Part shown: positions 17,398 through 23,808 of the stretch, in pieces
How positions within the stretch are numbered: the stretch's first letter is position 1
Layout: the number at the start of each line of letters is the position of its first letter
Source: JBGSKV01 sp041740975
GTDB taxonomy: Bacteria > Bdellovibrionota_B > Oligoflexia > Oligoflexales > JALZUQ01
NCBI GenBank assembly: GCA_041740975.1
Contig: JBGSKV010000059.1
Coordinates: forward strand, 1 to 23,808
Direction of reading: 5' to 3'
Length of the DNA stretch: 23,808 bases
Program-made: the position numbers and the translations under genes
Notes under the pieces: generated by a model
Database searches by the model: none
What the model saw: only the letters and a program-made list of their open reading frames with translations
What the model was told of the DNA's origin: nothing

Positions 17398-17421
17398 CGA
17401 CGCATCGCGGGCCACAGAAAT

Positions 17422-17697
17422 CTAAACACCCTTCAGCGCCCAGTCGGTGAGCTCGCGATCTTTTTTCTTATTGTTACATTCTTTGCACGCAACCACGACG
17501 TTGGACTTCGTGGTAAAGCCGCCCCTACTCAGTGGAATCACATGATCCATCGTGGCTTGGCCACGGGTGATTTTGGTCTGGCAATAATGACACACGCCGC
17601 GATCAATTTGATGCGACCACCAACGGGACTTTCGCAGTTCCCGGGCTTTTTCTTTTTCGCATTGGATGTGAGCATCGCCTTCAAGCATAGGCGGCAT
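17422..17697 (-). CDS. HNH endonuclease-family protein
   Basis: 91 residues with a complete HNH motif. A zinc-type CHYC pair (C36, C39) and DHVIPLSRGG (D51, H52) are followed by N66 and the second CKEC pair (C71, C74) with N75. HNH proteins cut or nick DNA using a divalent metal. Stand-alone small ones occur widely, and no recognition domain is visible here. The start lacks a good Shine-Dalgarno, and an in-frame ATG three codons later is possible. It begins 5 bp after the sulfatase-like gene stop, so it may depend on translation of that gene. No methylase, restriction partner, terminase or other phage gene is nearby. Confidence 0.87.
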   Translation of the reverse strand: MPPMLEGDAHIQCEKEKARELRKSRWWSHQIDRGVCHYCQTKITRGQATMDHVIPLSRGGFTTKSNVVVACKECNNKKKDRELTDWALKGV

Positions 17698-17702
17698 AGA
17701 TA

Positions 17703-19688
17703 TTACAGTTTTGGATTATTATAAAGCATGTACTGCGAGGTGTAATAAAGGCCACGTGCTAAGTCGCTCATCTCTTTCAGAATTTCAGGCTTCTCTGCCG
17801 ACCAATCCTTCTTAAAATCTGGATCGGAATGCAAATACAAGCCCTTCAGTTGCGGGCTATCCACGTAATAATAATCTGCACCGACAAGGCTTATTTTGGG
17901 CGGCAGTTCATGCCACGAATAAAGAAACGCATACGACGGTTCTCCGCCCTTCAAGGCTAAGATGTTTCGCCCCAAAGTCGTGTTGGTAAAGGACTGGCCT
18001 GCCAAACTTGCTGCTGTTGCCACCACATCGACTTGACTCACCACCCGGTCAGAAACTCCGGGTTTCACCCACTTCGGTGCATAAATAAGAAGAGGCGTAT
18101 GATGCGCAATCAATTTATAGAAATTAAACCCTGGTGGTGCGTTTGGTGACTTTGTCGCTGGCAAACCATGATCTCCCAGCATTATAAAAATTGTGTTCTC
18201 AAAATACGGCGATTTGCGAGCCATTTCAAAAAACTTTTCCAAACTAAAGTCTTCGAAGCGAAGCGAATTCAACTGATCGAGTGAGTAAAAGCTATTCTCT
18301 TCAAGCGTTTTGGAATCAAATTTGGCGAGTTCGAAGTCTTCTGCCCCTTTAGGAATTGTGTATGGCCGATGAAAACCCGCTGTTTGAATAAACGAAATAA
18401 ATGGCTTGGACTGTTTCGCAAAGACACTGTCCGCTTCTTTAAAAAGCTCCAAATCCGAAATCCCCCACACATCATTGTGTGCCGCCGCAAAACTTCCCTC
18501 TTCATAAATCTTAACGCCGTCAATATTATGTGAGATAATGCCGCGAATATTTCCCCAGTTGGCACTGCCGCCCAAAAAGTAAAACTTTTCATAGTCCGTG
18601 AATTGGTTAACAATTGTGTTCTGATTCACGACAAAAGGATTTCGCGTACTCGTTTTCACGATGCTGACATCCGGAATGCCCGTGATAGACGCAAACACTC
18701 CGCGCGCCGTAGCCTCAGTGGGTGTAAAAAATTTTGTAAAGAGAAGCGACTCTTTAGCAAGTGACGCCAAGAACGGTGTCGGATCGAGTTTGTTGCCGAA
18801 GATCGATGTTTTATCGGCCGCTAAAGATTCGAGCAAAATAATCACAACATTCGGTTGCTGTGGTAACGTCTGGCCTGAGACCCTACGAACATAAGACAAC
18901 CGCTTCGCATTGGGCTTATCAACCCCCAAAAAACGCGCCACAGTGGGATAATAACTCCGGGTTTTTTCAATGTCATAATCGTGTTTGGCAAATTTTGCAG
19001 TTTCGTAGAGATAGAGGGCTGGGTTGAGTGCAAAATTAGACACAAAAGAATGGGTAGAAAAATAGGCCTCCGACCAACGGAGAGGATAGTAGGCAAACTT
19101 GCCATAGATACACAGCATCATCAAAATAAAGCAAAAAGAAAAATTGAAGGATTTTATTTTTTTAGAAACCGGAGGTGAATAAGCCATTCCTCGCCGGATC
19201 AATATCCCCAGTAACCAATAGTGCCCCACCACAAGAGCGAAGTATCCAAACACAATCCAAAAAAGCGGATAAGATTCATTGAGCATCCCCAACGAAATCA
19301 ACGGATTCTCAAAAAACTTAAATCCCGCAACGCTTAGCCTAGTATCCAAATATCCAAAGAAACCAAAATCAAAAAAATAAATGCACATGATCAGCGCAAA
19401 GAATGCCGTACTCAAAATCTTCGCTGCCTTCTGAAGACCAGGTGATCCGAAAAAAGTAGTTTTAGGAATCGAAAGCAATAGTCCTAACGGCAAACTCATG
19501 AACGCCGCCAAGCGAACATCAAACTTCGCGCCGAGATATGCCGCACGCCAAAGGTCTTGACTGAGAACGCCTGCTACCCCCCGCCCGAAGGTCAGAAAGA
19601 ACGCAACTCGCATCAGCAGCAAAGTGAGTACACAAAGCGCTAGATACACTAAATAAAGCTTTGCGGAACGTACAAGGCGAAGCCCCAT
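17703..19688 (-). CDS. LTA-synthase-like membrane sulfatase/alkaline-phosphatase-superfamily protein
   Basis: 661 residues. I chose the ATG at 19688: AGGAGAGG lies 9 nt before it, whereas a GTG two codons upstream would be too close. About five N-terminal membrane helices (to about 200) precede a periplasmic sulfatase-fold domain. Visible active-site elements: IILLESLAA (metal ligand E287), TEATARGVF with T327 as probable nucleophile, an AGFHRPY histidine segment, and LGDHGLPA (D506, H507). This layout is shared by LtaS and OpgB-type enzymes that move phosphoglycerol or phosphoethanolamine from phospholipids to sugars. A Gram-negative cell does not normally make lipoteichoic acid, so the acceptor may be a glucan or LPS-like glycan; that is inference. 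It is divergent from pssA, which makes phospholipid precursors. Confidence 0.88.
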   Translation of the reverse strand: MGLRLVRSAKLYLVYLALCVLTLLLMRVAFFLTFGRGVAGVLSQDLWRAAYLGAKFDVRLAAFMSLPLGLLLSIPKTTFFGSPGLQKAAKILSTAFFALIMCIYFFDFGFFGYLDTRLSVAGFKFFENPLISLGMLNESYPLFWIVFGYFALVVGHYWLLGILIRRGMAYSPPVSKKIKSFNFSFCFILMMLCIYGKFAYYPLRWSEAYFSTHSFVSNFALNPALYLYETAKFAKHDYDIEKTRSYYPTVARFLGVDKPNAKRLSYVRRVSGQTLPQQPNVVIILLESLAADKTSIFGNKLDPTPFLASLAKESLLFTKFFTPTEATARGVFASITGIPDVSIVKTSTRNPFVVNQNTIVNQFTDYEKFYFLGGSANWGNIRGIISHNIDGVKIYEEGSFAAAHNDVWGISDLELFKEADSVFAKQSKPFISFIQTAGFHRPYTIPKGAEDFELAKFDSKTLEENSFYSLDQLNSLRFEDFSLEKFFEMARKSPYFENTIFIMLGDHGLPATKSPNAPPGFNFYKLIAHHTPLLIYAPKWVKPGVSDRVVSQVDVVATAASLAGQSFTNTTLGRNILALKGGEPSYAFLYSWHELPPKISLVGADYYYVDSPQLKGLYLHSDPDFKKDWSAEKPEILKEMSDLARGLYYTSQYMLYNNPKL

Positions 19689-19732
19689 CGGCACTAACCT
19701 CTCCTAATCTCTATTTTACAAAAGACTCAGAA

Positions 19733-19738
19733 TATAAT
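19733..19738 (+). promoter_or_regulatory. Candidate -10 box for pssA
   Basis: TATAAT, a perfect consensus hexamer, lies about 80 bp before pssA in the intergenic region with the divergent sulfatase gene. I see no matching -35, so the call is tentative. Confidence 0.25.
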
Positions 19739-19817
19739 AATCATTTCCGTCAACTGTCACACGATTAAGCGTTCTAACATAAATCCAAGCTTTGAGAAAA
19801 CGGCGAAGATCACAATC

Positions 19818-20699
19818 ATGAAGCGTAATATACCCATTATCAAAAGCAGCATGTTGCCCAATTTTATTACAATCTGTAATGGGATCTGCGGCTTCTCAGC
19901 CATTTATCAGGTACTCAAAGTTGATATCGTTTTCAATCCCAATACGATTTTCTTTACTGCCGACGCAGTCGATGGCTTTGCCAAAGCTTGTTGGTTCATT
20001 TTGCTGGGCATGGTCTTCGATCTTTTCGATGGCTGGGCAGCAAGGGCCACAGGTGCTGAAAGTGCCATAGGCGCTCAACTCGATTCACTATGCGACCTTG
20101 TCACGTTTGGCCTTGCACCAGCTCTGCTAATCCTGAAACTGAATATGATTTACTCCAAAGTATGGGTCAATATGACTTGGTGTTTTTGTCTTATTTATTT
20201 TTTGGCGGCAATTCTTCGTTTGGCCAGATTTAATGCGGATTCGCAAACCTCGGAAGAGGAAGATGATCACTCAAGTTTCAAAGGCTTGCCTACTCCAGCC
20301 GCCGCGGGATGTGTCGTCACGCTCATGTTGTTTTATTGCTACATTGCGCGATTTGAAAAACCTGAACTTAATTTACTGATTAATTACAAAGAATCGATCC
20401 AGATTTTTGTAAACCTTATTCCTGATTTTTTACCATTTCTAGCGGCGTGTTTAGGTTTTACAATGATTTATTCGCGTTTGAAGTTCGGTCATATGGGTAG
20501 TATCCTTTTGAATCGCGAATTCTCTATTGAATCGTTAGGAACGTTAATGATTATCGGATCTGTCGTCTTAACTTTGCCCGAAGTCACGCTTCCCATTATC
20601 TTTCTAGGATATATGCTCGGCACCCCCGTCAAATATATTCTGAGTATCAGCCGCCGCACCGTCACGAGGCGCCGTTCGACTGATCCCACTGAGCCCTGA
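19818..20699 (+). CDS. pssA: CDP-diacylglycerol-serine O-phosphatidyltransferase
   Basis: 293 residues. It has the full CDP-alcohol phosphatidyltransferase motif: DGWAAR (D71, G72, A75, R76), eight residues, G85, three residues, D89, three residues, D93. These Asp residues bind the metal and CDP-diacylglycerol. The later segment KGLPTPAAAG is typical of PssA rather than PgsA or cardiolipin synthase. Several membrane helices surround the motif, and two extra C-terminal helices precede a basic tail. It converts CDP-diacylglycerol and serine to phosphatidylserine and CMP, the first committed step to phosphatidylethanolamine. No phosphatidylserine decarboxylase gene is in the window. Confidence 0.93.
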   Translation: MKRNIPIIKSSMLPNFITICNGICGFSAIYQVLKVDIVFNPNTIFFTADAVDGFAKACWFILLGMVFDLFDGWAARATGAESAIGAQLDSLCDLVTFGLAPALLILKLNMIYSKVWVNMTWCFCLIYFLAAILRLARFNADSQTSEEEDDHSSFKGLPTPAAAGCVVTLMLFYCYIARFEKPELNLLINYKESIQIFVNLIPDFLPFLAACLGFTMIYSRLKFGHMGSILLNREFSIESLGTLMIIGSVVLTLPEVTLPIIFLGYMLGTPVKYILSISRRTVTRRRSTDPTEP

Positions 20700-20882
20700 G
20701 TATCTTATAAGGCTCTTTTGACTCTTTCAAAATTTGTGGCGTTTTCCCCTGCAATTTCTGCATGTCTGCATGGGGTTGGTCGTCACTATCTCAGCATTTT
20801 CTTATCTCCCACCTAAAGCCGCCGCTTACAATGCCGAAAACAACTATAGGGTGACCGGGTAAAATTCAACGGAATCAGTGAC

Positions 20883-22994
20883 ATGGCATTTAAAATTACA
20901 AAAGTTCAATACGTACTTTCTGCAGTTTTATGTGCGCAGCTAGGAACCTCCGCGTGTAGTCACGACGACAATAGCGGAAATTCTATTCCCCAACCGGCCA
21001 ACATTGAATCCAGCGAGATTAAAAACTTGACCGTGCTCCCAGCCAATCTCTCCATAACAGTTGGCGCTTCCGTAAGCCTCCTCGCGCAAACCATTACCGA
21101 TAACTCGGAAGAAAAAGATGTTACAGCTTCTGTAGTTTGGAGCATGGATCCCGCTTCCCAAATTTTTGAACAAAGCCAAACTTCGCCGTCCATTTTCAAA
21201 GCGACCGAAGCGGGTGAAAGTTTCATCTATGCCGTGAGTACTAATGGCGTCATCGCAAAGTCGAAAGTGACTGTGTTTGAAATAGAACCCGACGTTAGTT
21301 TGGGTAACCCCATTGGTTTAATGGCCACATCCAACTCAACATCTTCTATAGAACTCACCTGGACCGCAGGCTCTGGTATTACGAATCACCAGATTGCATA
21401 TTTGCCAGGCTCTAGCGCGCCGAGCAGTTGTGATGAAGGATTGATTATCACGCAAGCTTTGATCGGAGCACCGACGATTTATGAAATTGCTGACCTAAGT
21501 ATAGGTACACAATATGCCTTTAGAGTTTGCTCGACGAATGCAAATGGAGTCCTATCCTCTGGTGTAACGATTTCTCATACGACATTAGATGAAGTTGTGC
21601 TACCCAACCCAACGGGCTTGTCCGTGACGGATGCGTCGACATCTACCATTGAGTTAAGTTGGACGGCAGGTTCCGGCATTACGGAACACAAAATTGCATA
21701 CTTGCCCGGGTATATCGCACCAGAAACTTGCAATGATGGACTGGGCGTTAGCCCAACACTCATCGGTTTATCTTCAACCTACGAAGTCGACGGCCTCAGT
21801 ACGAATTCGGTTTATACTTTCCGCGTGTGTTCATTCGATGGCGACAGTATCCTCTCATCCGGCACAGTCGTTTCATCTGCAACCGATGATGTTCCCGTAG
21901 TTGTTGTCGTTAATCCGACGGGTCTCCTAGGGGACTCTCTTTCACCGACTAGCATCGATCTTTCATGGACGGCAGCACCGGGCGTGACACAACATCAGAT
22001 TTCTTATCTGCCAGGTTACTTTTCACCTTCCAGTTGCAGCGAAGGCATTATCATAAGTTCATCGTTAGTAGGCTTACCAGCTTCCTATGTGCTTGAAGAC
22101 TTGAATTCGAATTCACAGTACTCCTTCCGCGTTTGCTCCCTAGAAAATGGAGTTCTTTCGTCTGGCGTAACTGTTTCCGTAGCCACAGATCCCGAACCAG
22201 TGATCGTTCTCGGAAATCCGACTGGACTACTTGCAGCGTCTGCTCTTGTTGATACGATCAACTTAAGCTGGACTGCGGCCATTGGCATGACCATGCATCA
22301 GATTGCATATTTGCCAGGGACTCTCGCCCCAGCAACTTGTTCTGAAGGTATCATCATCAGTCCAACGCTTATCGGCCTGGCCGTTAGCTATCCGGTCAAT
22401 GGCTTAGCAACAAGCTCCCAATATTCTTTTCGAGTGTGTTCGACCGATGTCGAAGGAAACCTCTCGACAGGCGCTACCGTCACTCTATACACCGCGGCAA
22501 ATCATCGTTTGTTTGTTACGGCAGGAGGATGGACAGGTTTGACGATAGGCGGACTTGCGGGAGCCGATGAAAAATGCAATTTGGAAGCTGCACTTTACGG
22601 CTTAACCGGCAGTACGTGGAAGGCAATCGTCTCTGGCTCTGGAGTGGGAGAATCTGCGCAAGCTAGGATCTCGATTACGCGACCTATTTTCAACACTCGA
22701 CCGATCGTTTCCGGCGGTCCGCAACTTATCGCCATCAATGCTCTGGATTTTTGGGATACGACGCTTGCCAATGCACCACGGTTTCAAGCGGATGGAGTCA
22801 TAGCTGTAGTGACTTCGGCCTTTACGGGAAGTAATGCCGACGGAACATATTCTGGCGCTAACTGCGCAAACTGGACTTCGGCTGCGGGCAGCGGTGGTCG
22901 AGGTCTTAACACTTCGGTAACGTCCACGTGGATTACGAATGCGACGGCACTTTGCAATACCGTGAACAGGCTTTATTGTATTGATGGACAATAG
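20883..22994 (+). CDS. Exported protein with Ig-like, four FN3-like repeats and a DUF1554-like domain
   Basis: 703 residues. The signal peptide ends near Cys25 (LGTSAC); Thr at -3 makes the lipobox weak, so the anchor is probable but unproven. Residues about 45-135 form a BIG2/Ig-like domain (ILVLPANLSITVG-type strand, KDVTASVVWSM). Four FN3-like repeats begin at N142, N242, N344 and N445. Each has NPxGL, L(S/T)WTA, IAYLPG or ISYLPG, and RVCS near its end. Two Cys recur per repeat, possibly a disulfide in each. Residues 540-703 (RLFVTAGGWTGLTIGGLAGA to LYCIDGQ) resemble DUF1554, known from Leptospira and other surface proteins. A role in surface display, adhesion or prey/host contact is plausible. 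An intrinsic terminator follows. Confidence 0.85.
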   Translation: MAFKITKVQYVLSAVLCAQLGTSACSHDDNSGNSIPQPANIESSEIKNLTVLPANLSITVGASVSLLAQTITDNSEEKDVTASVVWSMDPASQIFEQSQTSPSIFKATEAGESFIYAVSTNGVIAKSKVTVFEIEPDVSLGNPIGLMATSNSTSSIELTWTAGSGITNHQIAYLPGSSAPSSCDEGLIITQALIGAPTIYEIADLSIGTQYAFRVCSTNANGVLSSGVTISHTTLDEVVLPNPTGLSVTDASTSTIELSWTAGSGITEHKIAYLPGYIAPETCNDGLGVSPTLIGLSSTYEVDGLSTNSVYTFRVCSFDGDSILSSGTVVSSATDDVPVVVVVNPTGLLGDSLSPTSIDLSWTAAPGVTQHQISYLPGYFSPSSCSEGIIISSSLVGLPASYVLEDLNSNSQYSFRVCSLENGVLSSGVTVSVATDPEPVIVLGNPTGLLAASALVDTINLSWTAAIGMTMHQIAYLPGTLAPATCSEGIIISPTLIGLAVSYPVNGLATSSQYSFRVCSTDVEGNLSTGATVTLYTAANHRLFVTAGGWTGLTIGGLAGADEKCNLEAALYGLTGSTWKAIVSGSGVGESAQARISITRPIFNTRPIVSGGPQLIAINALDFWDTTLANAPRFQADGVIAVVTSAFTGSNADGTYSGANCANWTSAAGSGGRGLNTSVTSTWITNATALCNTVNRLYCIDGQ
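21306..22499 (+). repeat. Four tandem repeats of about 300 bp encoding the FN3-like modules
   Basis: Units start at 21306, 21606, 21912 and 22215, spaced 300, 306 and 303 bp; the last is shorter. They are alike at both protein and DNA level: the segment from TGGAC(G/C)GCAGG to TTGCC recurs with scattered, mostly third-base changes. They are diverged copies rather than recent duplicates. Confidence 0.85.
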
Positions 22995-23002
22995 TTAAAT
23001 GA

Positions 23003-23021
23003 ACGGCCGCGAAGCGGCCGT
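23003..23021. repeat. GC-rich hairpin after the FN3-repeat gene
   Basis: ACGGCCGC gaa GCGGCCGT is a perfect 8-bp stem with a 3-nt loop, 8 bp after the stop codon. It has no T tail. It is mirrored by a similar hairpin at 23541-23557. Confidence 0.75.
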
Positions 23022-23030
23022 AACGTCTTG

Positions 23031-23066
23031 AAGCTCCGCCTTTCACAGGCGGAGCTTTTGTTTTTT
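23031..23066 (+). terminator. Intrinsic terminator of the FN3-repeat gene
   Basis: A perfect 10-bp stem (AAGCTCCGCC / GGCGGAGCTT) closes a 7-nt loop and is followed by TTTTGTTTTTT. It is a textbook terminator 36 bp after the stop codon. Confidence 0.92.
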
Positions 23067-23244
23067 GCGAAGAGTTGGCTAATACTTCCCAGCACTGTCT
23101 CCAGAGGGTACGCTTGACCGCCTATCCACCGGGATTTTTATTTGTGACAAAGCTCCTGCCCGGTCTGCGCTGGTGTTCGCGCGTCCTGCGCTCACAACCC
23201 CCTCTGGAGACAGTGCTGGGAAGTATTAGCCAACTCTTCACAAA
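23064..23244. repeat. Long inverted repeat, arms 45/46 identical
   Basis: Arms 23064-23109 and 23199-23244 are inverted copies. A perfect 40-bp core runs from GAAGAGTTGG to CTCCAGAGGG (23069-23108 and 23200-23239), and flanking bases extend the match with one mismatch. The spacer of about 90 bp itself holds a small inverted pair (TTGTGA/TCACAA) and CCGGG/CCCGG. The near-perfect arms suggest recent origin or active maintenance, for example as a MITE-like element or structured RNA. Confidence 0.92.
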
Positions 23245-23279
23245 GTTCAAAATCTCCAACAGTGATGCTCCGCTCACGA

Positions 23280-23309
23280 GTGCGTACCCGCACGAGTTGC
23301 ATCCGCAAC
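23280..23309. other. Two tandem small hairpins in the palindromic region
   Basis: GTGCG tacc CGCAC (23280-23293) and GTTGC atcc GCAAC (23296-23309) are perfect 5-bp stems with 4-nt loops, 2 bp apart. Both loops end in CC. They may be part of a structured RNA or DNA element. Confidence 0.5.
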
Positions 23310-23380
23310 GATTGCTCGATGGAGGTAACCCGTTTGGCGGAGCCTCGCTGTTACAGTTTTTGCCCGATGGTTGGCTGGGA

Positions 23381-23462
23381 CGGTTGAGCCGACTTAAATT
23401 TGGCTAGGCATTGAGGCTGCATCAGCCGACACCGCCCAGACAAATTTAAGCCGGGAGAACCG
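23381..23462. repeat. Imperfect 22-bp-arm inverted repeat
   Basis: The left arm CGGTTGAGCCGACTTAAATTTG (23381-23402) and the reverse complement of 23441-23462 agree at 18 of 22 positions, with a perfect CTTAAATTTG end. The 38-bp loop contains a perfect small hairpin, GGCTG cat CAGCC (23415-23427). Confidence 0.72.
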
Positions 23463-23540
23463 GACCAATCAAACATTGAAATGAAAACTGTGATTGCGAA
23501 AGGCGGAGCAGTAGCTCCATCGCTTCGCTCTGGATGACGG

Positions 23541-23557
23541 CGGCCGCGGAGCGGCCG
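23541..23557 (-). repeat. GC-rich hairpin after the right-edge minus-strand gene
   Basis: CGGCCGC gga GCGGCCG is a perfect 7-bp stem about 20 bp after that gene's stop on the minus strand. It mirrors the hairpin at 23003-23021 and could act as a terminator-like barrier, although no T tail follows. Confidence 0.65.
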
Positions 23558-23576
23558 TTCATTAAACTAAATTTTA

Positions 23577-23808
23577 CTAACCAGTGATGTCTTTCTTCTC
23601 TAAGATAAACCCACCACCAATCATCAAAACAACCACGATACTAAGACCGTATAAAGCACATGCCGCTACCTGCTCCATTGGCAAAGGGCGTCCCGCATAG
23701 ACATGATTAGCAAGATTCAGTCGACTCAAATCCCAAAACTTAGACATGACGTCCAAAATAACTGTGACATGCGGCGGCGTCTCCATACCAATGCTCGCTT
23801 TCGCCCAT
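23577..23808 (-). CDS. C-terminal end of a membrane protein, possibly an ABC-2-type permease (N-terminus beyond window)
   Basis: The frame is open to the window edge; reading in from the edge gives WAKASIGMETPPHVTVILDV before the rest, 76 residues in all. It has an amphipathic segment (MSKFWDLSRLNLANHVYAG), one hydrophobic helix (ALYGLSIVVVLMIGGGFIL), then a short charged tail EKKDITG. A last helix followed by a charged E/R-K-K/R-D tail is common at the end of ABC-2-type permeases, so that family is possible but unproven. An internal Met at the ATG ending at 23786 is not the likely start, since the frame continues upstream. It is convergent with the FN3-repeat gene. Confidence 0.62.
   Translation of the reverse strand, partial: WAKASIGMETPPHVTVILDVMSKFWDLSRLNLANHVYAGRPLPMEQVAACALYGLSIVVVLMIGGGFILEKKDITG

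Larger units (their letters stand above)
22992..23569. repeat. Nested palindromic region between convergent genes (whole stretch)
   Basis: The 582 bp without a gene (22995-23576) is filled with inverted repeats. The outermost pair is 22992-23010 and 23551-23569: the left TAGTTAAATGAACGGCCGC and the reverse complement of the right agree at 18 of 19 positions. The left arm includes the TAG stop of the FN3-repeat gene. Inside, GCTCCGCCTTTC at 23033-23044 recurs inverted near 23498-23509. Further in are a long inverted repeat and smaller hairpins. GGCGGAGC occurs three times (23048, 23336, 23503). I see no convincing coding region. Confidence 0.75.

Noticed and set aside
20691..20718. Possible terminator after pssA (GAGCC ... 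GGCTC TTTT)
   Set aside because: The stem is only 5 bp with a 15-nt loop and a short T run, and it overlaps the stop codon; too weak to call.
23075..23407. Plus-strand 110-codon reading frame in the palindromic region
   Set aside because: It runs through both arms of the long inverted repeat and two other hairpins. It lacks a ribosome site, and its composition looks like translated structured DNA rather than a protein.
1..23808. CRISPR array, tRNA/rRNA, transposase, toxin-antitoxin or phage defence island
   Set aside because: I looked for regularly spaced short direct repeats, cloverleaf folds and typical domains and found none. The only tandem repeats are protein-coding modules, and the lone HNH protein has no defence partners.

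Overview
The window looks like chromosome from a Gram-negative, lipoprotein-rich bacterium. It has an OmpA-family outer-membrane protein, three lipoproteins or candidate lipoproteins, ExbB/ExbD-type motor proteins and a PssA-type phosphatidylserine synthase. Together with a 1043-residue NAD-glutamate dehydrogenase, a GldA/F/G-like ABC system and an LTA-synthase-like membrane sulfatase, this resembles Bdellovibrionota (Oligoflexia) gene sets. The lineage is inferred from gene content only. No tRNA, rRNA, CRISPR array, transposase or phage gene was seen.

Layout. (1) 1-1346, minus: a lipoprotein cut by the left edge, preceded by the ribosome-rescue hydrolase arfB. Divergent from arfB is a 65-residue basic/acidic protein (1421-1618) with its own strong terminator. 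(2) 1810-5660, plus: a von Willebrand A lipoprotein with about six 60-residue repeats, then an OmpA-like porin. Between them lie a terminator and a 39-bp-arm inverted repeat. (3) 11387-5779, minus: a tight cluster of ExbB-, ExbD-, GCS2 glutamate-cysteine ligase- and NAD-glutamate dehydrogenase-like genes, with gaps of 11, 25 and 11 bp. (4) 16025-11527, minus: ABC ATPase, ABC-2 permease, GldG-like protein and DUF4340-like protein, all overlapping or nearly touching. (5) 16224-17397, plus: a LysR regulator overlapping a small single-span membrane protein, transcribed divergently from the ABC cluster. The two candidate promoters appear to share one TTGACAA element. (6) 19688-17422, minus: an LTA-synthase-like sulfatase followed 5 bp later by an HNH endonuclease. 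(7) 19818-22994, plus: pssA, then an extracellular protein with four fibronectin-III-like repeats and a DUF1554-like C-terminus. (8) 22995-23576: a non-coding, highly palindromic region between convergent genes, containing an inverted repeat matching at 45 of 46 positions and nested within matching outer arms. (9) 23577-23808, minus: the C-terminal end of a membrane protein cut by the right edge.

Most genes serve the cell envelope: phospholipid synthesis, outer-membrane/peptidoglycan attachment, surface lipoproteins, ion-driven motor proteins and an ABC system. The gene content looks largely conventional. The least explained parts are the operon joining an ExbB/ExbD motor to glutamate and thiol metabolism, the two repeat-built surface proteins, and the two long inverted repeats, especially the nested one at 22992-23569.
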